A DNA stretch of 19,921 bases from CBDCWT01 sp965223305. Lineage in GTDB: Bacteria > Planctomycetota > Planctomycetia > Pirellulales > Pirellulaceae. The stretch is taken from NCBI GenBank assembly GCA_965223305.1, contig CBDCWT010000010.1, positions 1 through 19,921 of the forward strand, in the 5' to 3' direction. Position 1 is the stretch's first letter. Each line of letters begins with the position of its first letter. The notes beneath the pieces are model-generated. The model was not told the DNA's origin. It saw only the letters and a list, made by a program, of their open reading frames with translations, and searched no databases. Positions 1 to 9,118 of the stretch are shown piece by piece. The position numbers were made by a program, and so were the translations under genes.

Positions 1-523
1 CGGGGTCAGCATATCGGAGCTCGTCGACGGTGCCCGCGCCGAGGGGCCTCGGCAACGCAATGCGGGCATCCTTCACGGTGATGCCAGGCACCGAAGTTCC
101 TGAACGTTTGTGATATTCGCGCGTCCAGTTGAGGTCCTGCCCGTTCACGCGGCCAGCAACTTCACCTCCGTTGCAATCGAATACGACGTTGGGCGCACTA
201 AAAACGACCTGTCCGTGAAGCACGCAGTCCGTCTCGAGAATGGTATTGGCCGTGACTTCGAGCACCCTCGGCTCGGGCCGTGCGTTGAATGCCTCGCAAT
301 CGATTGGAATAGCAGTGGACGGCGGCGACTGGGTTGCGTTGCTGAGCCGACAAGCGTTGGGCTGCGCGTGGGCGGTCCCCGCGGCGAGCAGGGCGCCAAG
401 TACCACGCAAGCTTTCGCGCTCAGGAATGTTGGTCCCGGCGGGAATGCGGCTCTGATGGCGTCGCCACCCGCCAGGAGTCCGTAGGAGTGTCTTGCCGCG
501 CGGCGGAGCACATAGCGAAGCAT
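1..523 (-). CDS. Secreted beta-helix-type protein, 5' part, cut by window edge
   Basis: An open minus-strand frame runs from ATG at 523 off the left edge, about 174 codons. Reading it gives a basic N-terminus, then a hydrophobic segment (CVVLGALLAAGTAHAQ, residues 39-54) with a likely signal peptidase I site after AHA at residue 53. The mature part has the rhythm VTANTILETDCVLHG then VVFSAPNVVFDCNGGEVAG. Alternating short hydrophobic strands with DC and DCNG turns are typical of right-handed parallel beta-helix (NosD/pectate-lyase-like) repeats. The presequence is long and no clear Shine-Dalgarno precedes 523, so the true start may be a non-ATG codon further in. The gene points away from the rRNA operon. 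The family call is inferred from a short piece; a secreted protein is fairly sure, the function unknown. Confidence 0.65.
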   Translation of the reverse strand, partial: MLRYVLRRAARHSYGLLAGGDAIRAAFPPGPTFLSAKACVVLGALLAAGTAHAQPNACRLSNATQSPPSTAIPIDCEAFNARPEPRVLEVTANTILETDCVLHGQVVFSAPNVVFDCNGGEVAGRVNGQDLNWTREYHKRSGTSVPGITVKDARIALPRPLGAGTVDELRYADP

Positions 524-952
524 AGCCGGCCGATCACGACGTTCACGTAACCGTTCACCCCTGCGTAACCGACGACTTCCCAGGCACTTCCAGGGCCGGT
601 CCTCCCAGGACCTCGTCAAGTACTTGGGTACAATCCTCGGCCCCGCTCCGGGCGCGCTCGCCCCTGAAAGCGCCTGAAAAGTCGGGCTTCGGGACACCTG
701 AACGGTTACACGTTCACCGCCCACACGCGTCAAGCGGCGACCAACCACATACGGCGACGCACTCGCTAGTGTGAGGAATCAGAAGCGATCCGACTAGCAT
801 ATTCGGTGCCAGCTATGGCCGCTCAGCCATTGGAGATAGCCAGATCTGGCATATTGTGGCAGTGGTGGGATATTTCCTCACTCGGGGTTTGACTCCCACA
901 TCGGGGGTGCTAGTTATCGCCTCCTTTTGGCGGCTCCGGCCGTAAAGCTTGC

Positions 953-981
953 TTGACACGCTTATTTTTCGGGACTACCAT
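953..981 (+). promoter_or_regulatory. rrn operon promoter (sigma-70 type)
   Basis: TTGACA (953-958) and TACCAT (976-981) are separated by exactly 17 nt. This is a near-consensus housekeeping promoter about 200 bp upstream of the 16S 5' end. Transcription would start near 988. No obvious AT-rich UP element lies just upstream. Confidence 0.8.
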
Positions 982-1053
982 CTCGATCCCTTTTACGACC
1001 TGTGCGTAAAAGTGCAGAGCTCGCGCCTTCGAATCGACTGCTCGAGCGCTGTT

Positions 1054-1084
1054 TTCGGACTTTGAAAACTGAATCGGAACTCAT
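1054..1084 (+). other. 5' arm of the 16S processing stem, with boxA-like element
   Basis: This leader segment is complementary to 2868-2899 in the 16S-tRNA spacer. I count about 30 pairs, with one G-U and one bulged base. Such a helix loops out 16S for RNase III cleavage. The segment CTTTGAAAACTGAAT (1060-1074) inside it also resembles the boxA antitermination signal common in rRNA leaders. The pairing is seen directly; the processing role is from general knowledge of bacterial rrn operons. Confidence 0.75.
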
Positions 1085-1187
1085 CGCATATGTGATGCGG
1101 GTTTAAAAAAACCTCGTATCCAATTTCAATGGCGAAAAGCGAAAGCGAACGCGCCAGTCAGGATCGGATACAACACTCAAAAGTTTT

Positions 1188-2751
<1,564 letters not shown>

Positions 2752-2801
2752 TTCTTGTTGGGTCAAACCAACTAGAAATCTGGTCATCCCGCACACACTT
2801 G

Positions 2802-2843
2802 ATTCCCGCTTTCGCGGGAATGACGATTCCCGCTCGCGGGAAT
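2802..2843 (+). repeat. Two tandem REP-like hairpins
   Basis: ATTCCCGC-TTTC-GCGGGAAT (2802-2821) and ATTCCCGC-TC-GCGGGAAT (2826-2843) are perfect 8-bp stems with short loops, each followed by GACGA. A variant of the same unit lies at 3159-3176, and a reversed partial copy (GGTCATCCCGC) begins near 2782. The form resembles dispersed ATTCCC-type palindromes (dRS3/REP-like) seen in many proteobacteria. Confidence 0.7.
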
Positions 2844-2867
2844 GACGAGTACTTTGTGCTCGTGTCC

Positions 2868-2899
2868 ATGAGTTTCCGATTCAGTTTTCAGAGTCCGAA
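2868..2899 (+). other. 3' arm of the 16S processing stem
   Basis: This is the reverse complement of leader 1054-1084, with one extra T at 2873 and one G-U pair. Together the arms close the 16S precursor loop about 105 nt upstream of the mature 5' end and about 125 nt downstream of the mature 3' end. Confidence 0.75.
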
Positions 2900-2958
2900 T
2901 CTTTCGTTCTCTGAAACAGCGAAGATTCGTCCGCGCTCGATGCGCGGACTCCATTGCT

Positions 2959-3032
<74 letters not shown>

Positions 3033-3076
3033 CCGATACCTTTGGCTGGCGAACTGTACGCCGAATGAAGGTTTCC

Positions 3077-3149
3077 GGGGCTATAGCTCAGCTGGGAGAG
3101 CGCCGGCTTTGCAAGCCGGAAGTCACCGGTTCGATCCCGGTTAGCTCCA
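3077..3149 (+). tRNA. trnA-TGC: tRNA-Ala (TGC anticodon)
   Basis: The acceptor GGGGCTA pairs with TAGCTCC through one G-U. The D arm is GCTC/GAGC. The anticodon stem CCGGC/GCCGG carries TTTGCAA with anticodon TGC at 3110-3112. The T stem is CCGGT/ATCCCGG-like and the discriminator is A3149. CCA is not encoded. It is co-transcribed with tRNA-Ile in the rRNA spacer. Confidence 0.97.
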
Positions 3150-3158
3150 CAAAACTTC

Positions 3159-3176
3159 TCCCCGCTTTCGCGGGGA
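3159..3176 (+). repeat. REP-like hairpin, third copy
   Basis: TCCCCGC-TTTC-GCGGGGA followed by TGACGG. It has the same loop and tail as the copies at 2802-2843, but a compensated change (T-A to C-G) within the stem. The stem change keeps the fold, which argues that structure matters. Confidence 0.65.
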
Positions 3177-3203
3177 TGACGGTCGGGTCTCTGGCCGTTT
3201 CGT

Positions 3204-3220
3204 TTCTTTGACAACTAAAG
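3204..3220 (+). promoter_or_regulatory. boxA-like antitermination site before 23S
   Basis: TTCTTTGACAACTAAAG closely resembles the boxA of bacterial rrn spacers, bound by NusB/S10 to prevent Rho-dependent termination. It lies about 250 nt upstream of 23S, as expected for a second boxA. Confidence 0.55.
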
Positions 3221-3325
3221 ACGAAGATATGAATGAGAATTTATTTCTCTTCATAGTTCCAAGTATCAAAATACAAGCCGCGACGAGAGACGGGTTTGGC
3301 AATGTCCGAGAGGACAGAGTCGACA

Positions 3326-3365
3326 GCTTGATGCCAACCCTGGTCTCGAGTCACAAAACAAAGCG
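3326..3365 (+). other. 5' arm of the 23S processing stem
   Basis: This segment is largely complementary to 7245-7280 downstream of 23S. Runs such as CCAACCCTG pair with CAGGGTTGG, CTCGA with TCGAG, and CAAAGCG with CGCTTTG, with small internal mismatches. It brackets the whole 23S-plus-intron transcript for RNase III processing. Confidence 0.65.
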
Positions 3366-3971
3366 TAAAAACAATTTCGTTTTCTTATGGAGTTTGTCTT
3401 CGTTCTGCCGAGCGATTTCAAACGAAGTAAGTAGGCAAAGTAAGCCTAAGGACGAAGCGTGCCTTAGGGATACGGTCAAGCTATGAAGGGCGCACGGTGG
3501 ATGCCTAGGCATCGAGAGGCGATGAAGGACGTGGACAGCTGCGAAAAGCTTCGGGGAGCCGCTAACAGGCGTTGATCCGGAGATTTCCGAATCGGGAAAC
3601 CGACTAGACTAATATCTAGTGACGAGAGTGGCGAACCCGGGGAACTGAAACATCTAAGTACCCGGAGGAAAGTAAATCAACCGAGACTCTCCTAGTAGCG
3701 GCGAGCGAACGGGGACCAGCCTAAACCTTATCAGTGTAAGCCTAGGGGCGTTGCTGTTAGGGGGTCGTGGGGTCATCCAGGAAGTTCCCTAGACTTCCAC
3801 GGAGTTATCAAATCATTTGTTAGTTGAACGGCATGGAAAGGCCGGCCAGAGAAGGTGACAGCCCTGTACGCGAAAACGAATGATCTCCGGGATGATTCCC
3901 GAGTACCGCAGGACACGTGTTATCCGGCGGGAATCTGGGAGGACCATCTTCCAAGGCTAAGTACTACTCGA

Positions 3972-4018
<47 letters not shown>

Positions 4019-4283
4019 GGCGAGGGGAGTGAAATAGTACCTGAAACCGTGCGTCTACAAGCAGTTGAAGCACTATGCCCCAGTCCTTGTGACTGAGGAA
4101 CGTGCAACAGCGTACCTTTTGCATCATGGGCCTGCGAGTTACGTTATGTCGCAAGGTTAAGCCGTTAGGTGTAGCCGTAGGGAAACCGAGTTCAAATAGA
4201 GCGAATTAGTGGCATGGCGTAGACCCGAAACCGAGCGATCTATCCATGGGCAGGTTGAAGCGCGGGTAAAACCGCGTGGAGGA

Positions 4284-4317
<34 letters not shown>

Positions 4318-4595
4318 CCTGTGGATCGGAGTGAAAGGCTAATCAAGCTCGGAGATAGCTGGTTCTCCGCGAAATATATTGAGGTATAGCCTCAGGTGAA
4401 TTGCATTGGAGGTAGAGCACTGGATGGGCTAGGGGCCTTACCCGGTTACCAAACCCAACCAAACTCCGAATGCCAATGACAACTGCCTGGGAGTCAGGCT
4501 GCGGGTGATAAGGTCCGTAGCCGAGAGGGAAAGAGCCCAGATCGACAGCTAAGGTCCCTAAATCCACACTAAGTGTTGAAGGATGTGGGAGCGCT

Positions 4596-4647
<52 letters not shown>

Positions 4648-5334
4648 CAGCTCACTGGTCGAGCGAGCCCGCGCCGAAAATGTAACGGGGCTAAGTGTGG
4701 TACCGAAGCTTCGGGCTCTAGTTTACTAGAGCGGTAGCGGAGTATTGTCAGGGAGATACGAGACGTACCGTAAGGAGCGTTGATGGCCCTGAGAAGAGCT
4801 TATGCAGGCATGAGTAGCGATAAACAGAGTGAGAAGCTCTGTCGCCGTAAGCCCAAGGTTTCCTGGGGAAGGATAATCCTCCCATGGGTTAGTCGGTTCC
4901 TAAGCTGAGCCCGAGAGGGGTAGGCGATGGGAAGCAGGTTAATATTCCTGCACCACCATTGATGGCTTTGAAACGAGCAGGGACGGAGAAGGGTATGCTG
5001 AGCCAGCAGTTTGGTCTTGCTGGTTCAAGCGCGTAGGCAGATTCCGTAGGAGGCGATAGCCACAAACGCGGAGTCAATGCCGAGACGTGATGAGGTGGAG
5101 CTTCGGCTCCGAAACTCAGTGATCCCATGCTTCCAAGAAAAGCTGCGCGTTGAGCCCCATTGGTGACCGTACCGCAAACCGACTCAGGTGGGCGGGGTGA
5201 GTATCCCAAGGCGCGCGAGAGAATGCTGGCTAAGGAACTCGGCAAATTGGCACCGTAACTTCGGGAGAAGGTGTGCCCCTAGTGGTGAAGAGCCTGCGCT
5301 CGGAGCTGCCGGGGGTTGCAGTGACCTGGGGGTT

Positions 5335-5368
<34 letters not shown>

Positions 5369-5488
5369 ATCGTAAGATGACGTATAGGGTCTGACGCCTG
5401 CCCGGTGCTGGAAGGTTAAGGGGAGATGTTAGCTCCGGCGAAGCTTCGAACCGAAGCCCCAGTAAACGGCGGCCGTAACTATAACGGT

Positions 5489-6209
5489 TGATAACTACTG
5501 TGTTCGCTACAGTATGGCCGTTATAAAATCTGGCTATATGCTGGAACATCTGGAGTATCCCAGGGTACCGAGAAGGTGAAAATCCCATGGGTGCAGACAA
5601 TCAGCAGGAAAGGCTATCGAGCAACGAACGGAAGCGTTGGTTCTTGGCTGGATTTATTGAGGGAGAAGGCAGCTGCTGTATTTCTATCAAGAAACACAAA
5701 GGCGCCAAGTTTGGGTTCTACGTGGACCCAGAGTTCTTTCTCTACCAGCGAAAAGAACGAATTCGCGTGTTGGAGCTGGCCAAAGAGGTCTTCGGGACCG
5801 GTCGAATCTATCCGAAACCTGGAAATGAAGATGTGCTCGTCTATGCGATCACATCCAGGCGTTCCATTTCGGAAAGGGTGATTCCGTTTCTCGAAAAGTA
5901 CATGACCTTTTCGGCACGCAACGACGACTTCGCGAAGTTTGGTGAAGCGATTCGTCTCTTCGACGAACGTGCGCACCTTACACAAGAAGGGCTAGTGAGA
6001 ATTGTGCGACTCGCGTACGAAATGAACTACGCGGGGAAGCAACGACAGCGCCCTCTTGAATCCGTGCTTGATAGAATCCTCAGAGGCCATATGCCAGACA
6101 CCAACTAACGCATGGTGAAGATATGGTCCGAACTCTATGGCGACATAGAGAGCTAGGCGGAAACGGAAACGACCTAGCCATCGTTCGAGAGAACGGATGT
6201 AACAAAATG
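5489..6209 (+). other. Group I intron in 23S rRNA at site L1923
   Basis: The intron starts after U5488 and ends at G6209 (omega-G). P1 forms between exon ATAACGGT (5481-5488) and the internal guide GCCGTTAT (5517-5524), giving eight pairs ending in the diagnostic U-G at the splice site. Its loop holds a 6-bp hairpin TACTGT/ACAGTA (5496-5501 with 5509-5514). P3 is TCTGGC (5529-5534) with GCCAGA (6093-6098). P7 is GGCCA (6085-6089) with TGGTC (6124-6128), inside the typical AAGATATGGTCC context. P8 is CACCA (6099-6103) with TGGTG (6113-6117). P9 is CTCTATG-GCGA-CATAGAG (6133-6150) with a GNRA loop. Two more 3' hairpins lie at 6152-6178 and 6182-6195 (GAGA loop). An endonuclease frame fills the P6 side. 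Group IB is likely by analogy with I-CeuI-type introns, but I could not resolve P4-P6 fully. Confidence 0.92.
5587..6108 (+). CDS. LAGLIDADG homing endonuclease, I-CeuI/I-CreI type
   Basis: The 173-residue protein has one LAGLIDADG motif, LAGFIEGEG (residues 20-28). Single-motif members act as homodimers. E27 matches the metal-binding catalytic acid position (D20 of I-CreI). After the motif, residues 29-60 (ISIKK, then a stretch with basic and aromatic residues) would form the DNA-contacting beta-saddle. Length is close to I-CreI (163) and shorter than I-CeuI. The start at 5587 is supported by AGAAGGTG eight nt upstream. The enzyme would cut intronless 23S alleles at the joined exon sequence around TAACGGT/CCTAAGG and drive intron copying. 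The stop codon lies in the P8 loop, so the last codons also encode P7, P3 and P8 strands. No frameshift is seen, so it is probably active or recently so. It could also have maturase activity; nothing in the sequence shows this. Confidence 0.93.
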   Translation: MGADNQQERLSSNERKRWFLAGFIEGEGSCCISIKKHKGAKFGFYVDPEFFLYQRKERIRVLELAKEVFGTGRIYPKPGNEDVLVYAITSRRSISERVIPFLEKYMTFSARNDDFAKFGEAIRLFDERAHLTQEGLVRIVRLAYEMNYAGKQRQRPLESVLDRILRGHMPDTN

Positions 6210-6264
<55 letters not shown>

Positions 6265-6338
6265 CGACATCCCCACTGTCTCGGCCAGCAACTCGGCGAA
6301 ATTGTACTGGGCGTGAAGATACGCCCTACCCGCGGCAA

Positions 6339-6373
<35 letters not shown>

Positions 6374-6510
6374 GCAGTGATGCTCGGGACAGTCTGCGTA
6401 GGATAGGTGGGAGACTTTGAAGTCGGGATTCCGGTCTCGATGGAGTCACCCTTGAAATACCACCCTGGCTGTTCTGGGCGTCTAACCCAGGCGAGTTATC
6501 CTCGTCGGGG

Positions 6511-6550
<40 letters not shown>

Positions 6551-6703
6551 CAAAAAGTAACGGAGGCGCGCGATGGTTCCCTCAGGCTGATTGGAAACCA
6601 GCCGTAGAGTGCAAAGGCATAAGGGAGCTTGACTGTGAGACCGACGGGTCGAGCAGGTTCGAAAGAAGGCCTTAGTGATCCGGTATCTCCATATGGAAGG
6701 GAT

Positions 6704-6750
<47 letters not shown>

Positions 6751-7021
6751 CCTGAGAGTCCATATCGGCGGCGCGGTTTGGCACCTCGATGTCGGCTCAT
6801 CCCATCCTGGGGCTGGAGCAGGTCCCAAGGGTTTGGCTGTTCGCCAATTAAAGGGGTACGCGAGCTGGGTTTAGAACGTCGTGAGACAGTTCGGTCCCTA
6901 TCTGCCGTGGGCGGAGGATACTTGAGGGAAGCTGACCATAGTACGAGAGGACCTGGTTGGACGCACCTCTGGTGAGCCGGTTGTTCTGCCAAGAGCATAG
7001 CCGGGTAGCTATGTGCGGAAC

Positions 7022-7054
<33 letters not shown>

Positions 7055-7244
7055 GATCCCAAGATGAGGTATCCCGGGTCGTAAGACCCCTAAAGGCCCC
7101 TTGAAGACTACAAGGTGATAGGCCGGGTGTGGAAGCACAGCAATGTGTGGAGCTAACCGGTACTAATCGGCCGTGAGGCTTGACCTATCTCTAAGGTACG
7201 AGTCGTCCACAAGTACAAAGTTTACTTTGTAGAAAGCGTTGGAA

Positions 7245-7280
7245 CGCTTTGATTGATTCGAGATCAGGGTTGGAAGCAAG
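7245..7280 (+). other. 3' arm of the 23S processing stem
   Basis: This pairs with 3326-3365. A competing local hairpin AAAGCGTT-GG-AACGCTTT (7233-7250) overlaps its start, and another, ACAAAG-TTTA-CTTTGT (7215-7230), lies just upstream. Confidence 0.6.
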
Positions 7281-7378
7281 AACCAACTTCGAATCGCGGT
7301 CCACTCAACGAGTGGAGATTACTTGGAACAACATTCATCGAGTTTGAGGGCTTAGCGATGAATGGAGCTTCTACACTT

Positions 7379-7494
7379 TTCGGTGGCAATGTCGGAGGGG
7401 TCATACCCGATCCCATCTCGAACTCGGAAGTCAAGCCCTCCAGAGCCGATGGTACTGCAGGGGCAGCCTTGTGGGAGAGTAGGACGCTGCCGGA
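7379..7494 (+). rRNA. rrf: 5S ribosomal RNA
   Basis: The terminal stem forms between TTCGGTGGC (7379-7387) and GCTGCCGGA (7486-7494) with a few G-U pairs. The internal landmarks CCCGATCCCATCTCGAACTC (loop B/C) and GATGGTACT and GGGAGAGTAGGACGC (helices IV/V) are typical. At about 116 nt the length is normal. It is the last gene of the operon and is followed directly by the terminator. Confidence 0.96.
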
Positions 7495-7500
7495 TTAATG

Positions 7501-7538
7501 AAGGCCCGCTTCGGAAACGAAGCGGGCCTTCTTCTTTT
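7501..7538 (+). terminator. rrn operon intrinsic terminator
   Basis: AAGGCCCGCTTCG (7501-7513) and CGAAGCGGGCCTT (7518-7530) form a perfect 13-bp stem around a GAAA tetraloop. CTTCTTTT follows. This is a very strong Rho-independent terminator seven nt after 5S. Confidence 0.95.
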
Positions 7539-7571
7539 AACTCTCTGGCCATTCTTTTAACTCTCTGGCCA
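7532..7571. repeat. 20-bp perfect tandem duplication
   Basis: TTCTTTTAACTCTCTGGCCA occurs at 7532-7551 and again at 7552-7571 with no difference. The first copy includes the terminator T-tract. It looks like a recent slippage duplication. Confidence 0.9.
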
Positions 7572-7730
7572 TCGGTACTCACTTGTGTGGTCTCGAAACC
7601 TGAGAGTGGCGGGTGCACTGGCCAAGCTTGGGCTCCGGGGGCCGCGGTTTCTGGTTGGATTTCAACCGCGCCTCCGGCCCACCCATTGCAGTGTACCTGC
7701 CGTGGGAGTGAGTTCGGGGAGGGGTGTCAC

Positions 7731-8492
7731 ATGACAAGCCCGTCGCGATTCGTTGCATCAATTTGTCTCGCGGTGCTTTCCGCCTGCGTCGCTGAGGTTC
7801 AGCCTACCGTCGACCAACAGAAGATTCTGCGAGACGGCATTCCCTCCAACATTCGGCACGACCACGACCAGCCCAATGCTCGCTGGAGCTTTTATGCCGT
7901 CGATAACACCTCGACGGTTGCGGACCTATCGGAGCACCGATTGGTGATGAAGAACGAACTTATTGCCGGGGATGTGCCTCAGATCCAGGTTGGGCTGTCG
8001 TTCGTGAAGGGCTATGGCACCAGCGCGGAGCAAGAGCTCTTCGCGTGGAACGCTGGGACGTTGAGGCCTCGCCAGCTTGCTCAGTCGATGGGCTCCAACA
8101 ACAACGCAGTCGCCGTGACCTCGATTCAGGATTGGGTGCTCTCACCACCTGACGAAGACGTCGCTGTGCCCGATTCCATATCGATGGCCCCCGGCTTTCA
8201 GCCGCTTCTCGCGGCTTTCGCCGAGCTGCTGAAACCGTCGACCGCGCCCTCCGGGTCGCAGGCGAGTGGCGAAATGGATGAAGCCGCAGATGCGGAGCCC
8301 AGCGAGCCCGTTTCGTGGGGTTGGTTGCTCGGTAGCTGGGCAGCCTGCGGCGGCATGGTGGCGATCATGCTCTTCACCGTGGCGACTACGCCCCCATTGG
8401 TGGCATTGCCGGCAGGTCCCGCTGTCGGTACGTGGGTCGCCTGTGGAACTGCGGTTGGCGTGACCATCCACGAGGTTGGCAAACTCTTCTGA
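7731..8492 (+). CDS. Putative lipoprotein with hydrophobic C-terminus
   Basis: I chose ATG 7731 because GGGGAGGGG (7716-7724) precedes it at good spacing and it gives an immediate lipoprotein signal: MTSPSRF, a hydrophobic core, then LSAC with lipidation Cys19. The product is 253 residues. The middle (about 30-190) is polar and unrecognised, with a low-complexity stretch rich in S, A, E and D near 170-195. The last 57 residues are strongly hydrophobic and rich in Gly/Ala, with two Cys in parallel contexts (WAACGG and WVACGT), suggesting two membrane-spanning helices. A lipid anchor at one end and a membrane-active segment at the other is unusual and recalls secreted peptide or bacteriocin precursors, but I have no family match. 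The upstream in-frame ATG at 7362 is rejected because it lies before and reads through 5S. Confidence 0.75.
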   Translation: MTSPSRFVASICLAVLSACVAEVQPTVDQQKILRDGIPSNIRHDHDQPNARWSFYAVDNTSTVADLSEHRLVMKNELIAGDVPQIQVGLSFVKGYGTSAEQELFAWNAGTLRPRQLAQSMGSNNNAVAVTSIQDWVLSPPDEDVAVPDSISMAPGFQPLLAAFAELLKPSTAPSGSQASGEMDEAADAEPSEPVSWGWLLGSWAACGGMVAIMLFTVATTPPLVALPAGPAVGTWVACGTAVGVTIHEVGKLF

Positions 8493-8498
8493 TCGGGT

Positions 8499-8516
8499 GT
8501 TCGGCGACGACCGAAC
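8499..8516 (+). other. Short hairpin after the lipoprotein gene
   Basis: GTTCGG-CGACGA-CCGAAC is a perfect 6-bp stem seven nt after the stop codon. No T-tract follows, so it may stabilise the mRNA 3' end rather than terminate on its own. Confidence 0.35.
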
Positions 8517-8606
8517 GCGCGAGCGTTGCGAAAGGAAGTCGTCTCAACCGCCGATGGCGACACGAGCTGCGTCGATCGTCGGTAGGTCCCCGTACGGCCG
8601 GTGTTG

Positions 8607-8645
8607 TTGCCAATCTGTATATACGGAATATAGTTTTTGTATATA
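8607..8645 (+). promoter_or_regulatory. Promoter and operator-like repeats of the NTase/RHH pair
   Basis: TTGCCA (8607-8612) and TATAGT (8629-8634) are 16 nt apart. Transcription would start within a few bases of the ATG at 8645, so the message is nearly leaderless, which fits the lack of any Shine-Dalgarno. TGTATATA occurs at 8616-8623 and 8638-8645, 22 bp apart (about two helical turns), on either side of the -10. GTATATAC at 8617-8624 is a perfect palindrome. The AT-rich block stands out against GC-rich surroundings. Autoregulation by the downstream RHH-like protein is an inference. Confidence 0.5.
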
Positions 8646-9118
8646 TGAAACAAGTGCTCAGAGATCTGGATGCCTGGGTCGCACAGCAGAATGCCCTGCT
8701 CACGGCCGATGGACTGCCCGGTCATCGCGACTGTTGGATTAGGATTTTGGGCCAGTCGGCGCTGCGGCTGGCCAACACGGGTTTGACTTTGGTCGCGACC
8801 AAAGATCTCGATGTTCGAGCCAACTACGAACACGCGGTGCAAAAGCAGTTTGAGGCGTTGCTCGCCGCGCAAGGTCTGCATTTGGATCCCGTGGGCCACG
8901 AGGCGTGGATGCCGCGTGAGACCCGATACGCTCCGATCTACGTTGGGAGACATGTTCGCGCGTTCATCGCAGAGCCCGATTTTGTGCTCGTGAGCAAAGC
9001 GTTGAAAGCACCCGCAAAGAACCGCGCGCTGATCACGGAATACCTTGCGAAGGGCGCCAGTGACCGTTTCTTCTCGCTCGCCCTGAAGTACAATTTGGAT
9101 CTGGAGCTCTTCGCATGA
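8645..9118 (+). CDS. Nucleotidyltransferase-like protein (possible toxin of a TA pair)
   Basis: The 157-residue protein has GQSAL (36-40), then about 13 residues later TKDLDV (52-57), with D54 and D56 spaced like the DxD metal site of minimal nucleotidyltransferases. A later segment, EPDFVLVSKALKAPAKNR, resembles the D-x-L-x-x-K-L element that follows the catalytic core in AbiEii/DUF6036-like proteins. The usual GG of the family is GQ here. The start at 8645 sits right at the predicted transcription start and has no Shine-Dalgarno. The stop overlaps the next start by four bases (ATGA, 9115-9118), so the two products are translationally coupled. Such proteins typically act as toxins or tRNA/protein modifiers in toxin-antitoxin modules. 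The fold is inferred from short motifs. Confidence 0.7.
   Translation: MKQVLRDLDAWVAQQNALLTADGLPGHRDCWIRILGQSALRLANTGLTLVATKDLDVRANYEHAVQKQFEALLAAQGLHLDPVGHEAWMPRETRYAPIYVGRHVRAFIAEPDFVLVSKALKAPAKNRALITEYLAKGASDRFFSLALKYNLDLELFA

Larger units (their letters stand above)
524..1187 (+). other. Intergenic region and rrn leader
   Basis: No convincing gene is present. The stretch holds the divergent upstream regions of the beta-helix gene and the rRNA operon. GTTCAC-type half sites recur: GTTCAC at 541-546 and 553-558, and an inverted pair GAACG/CGTTC at 701-705 and 711-715. From 953 it contains the rrn promoter, then a transcribed leader of about 200 nt with a boxA-like element and the 5' arm of the 16S processing stem. 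Confidence 0.6.
3150..3473 (+). other. tRNA-Ala to 23S internal transcribed spacer
   Basis: There is no gene here. It holds a third REP-like hairpin (3159-3176), a second boxA-like element TTCTTTGACAACTAAAG (3204-3220) and the 5' arm of the 23S processing stem (3326-3365). A perfect 7-bp hairpin CCTAAGG/CCTTAGG (3445-3451 with 3462-3468) lies just before the mature 23S 5' end. Short open frames here are not coding. Confidence 0.75.

Noticed and set aside
110..550. 146-codon plus-strand frame
   Set aside because: It is antisense to the beta-helix gene, which has a signal peptide and a coherent protein reading; the plus frame has no Shine-Dalgarno or family features.
4889..5245. 118-codon minus-strand frame inside 23S
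   Set aside because: It lies within 23S rRNA and has no features of a gene.
5614..5985. Minus-strand frame opposite the homing endonuclease
   Set aside because: It mirrors the LAGLIDADG gene, which has a ribosome site and a clear motif.
7501..7530. CRISPR or phage att-like repeat
   Set aside because: The inverted repeat followed by T-rich sequence is an ordinary terminator; there is no spaced array and no integrase nearby.
7362..7730. Upstream extension of the first lipoprotein
   Set aside because: It reads through 5S rRNA and the terminator; the start at 7731 has a ribosome site and signal peptide.
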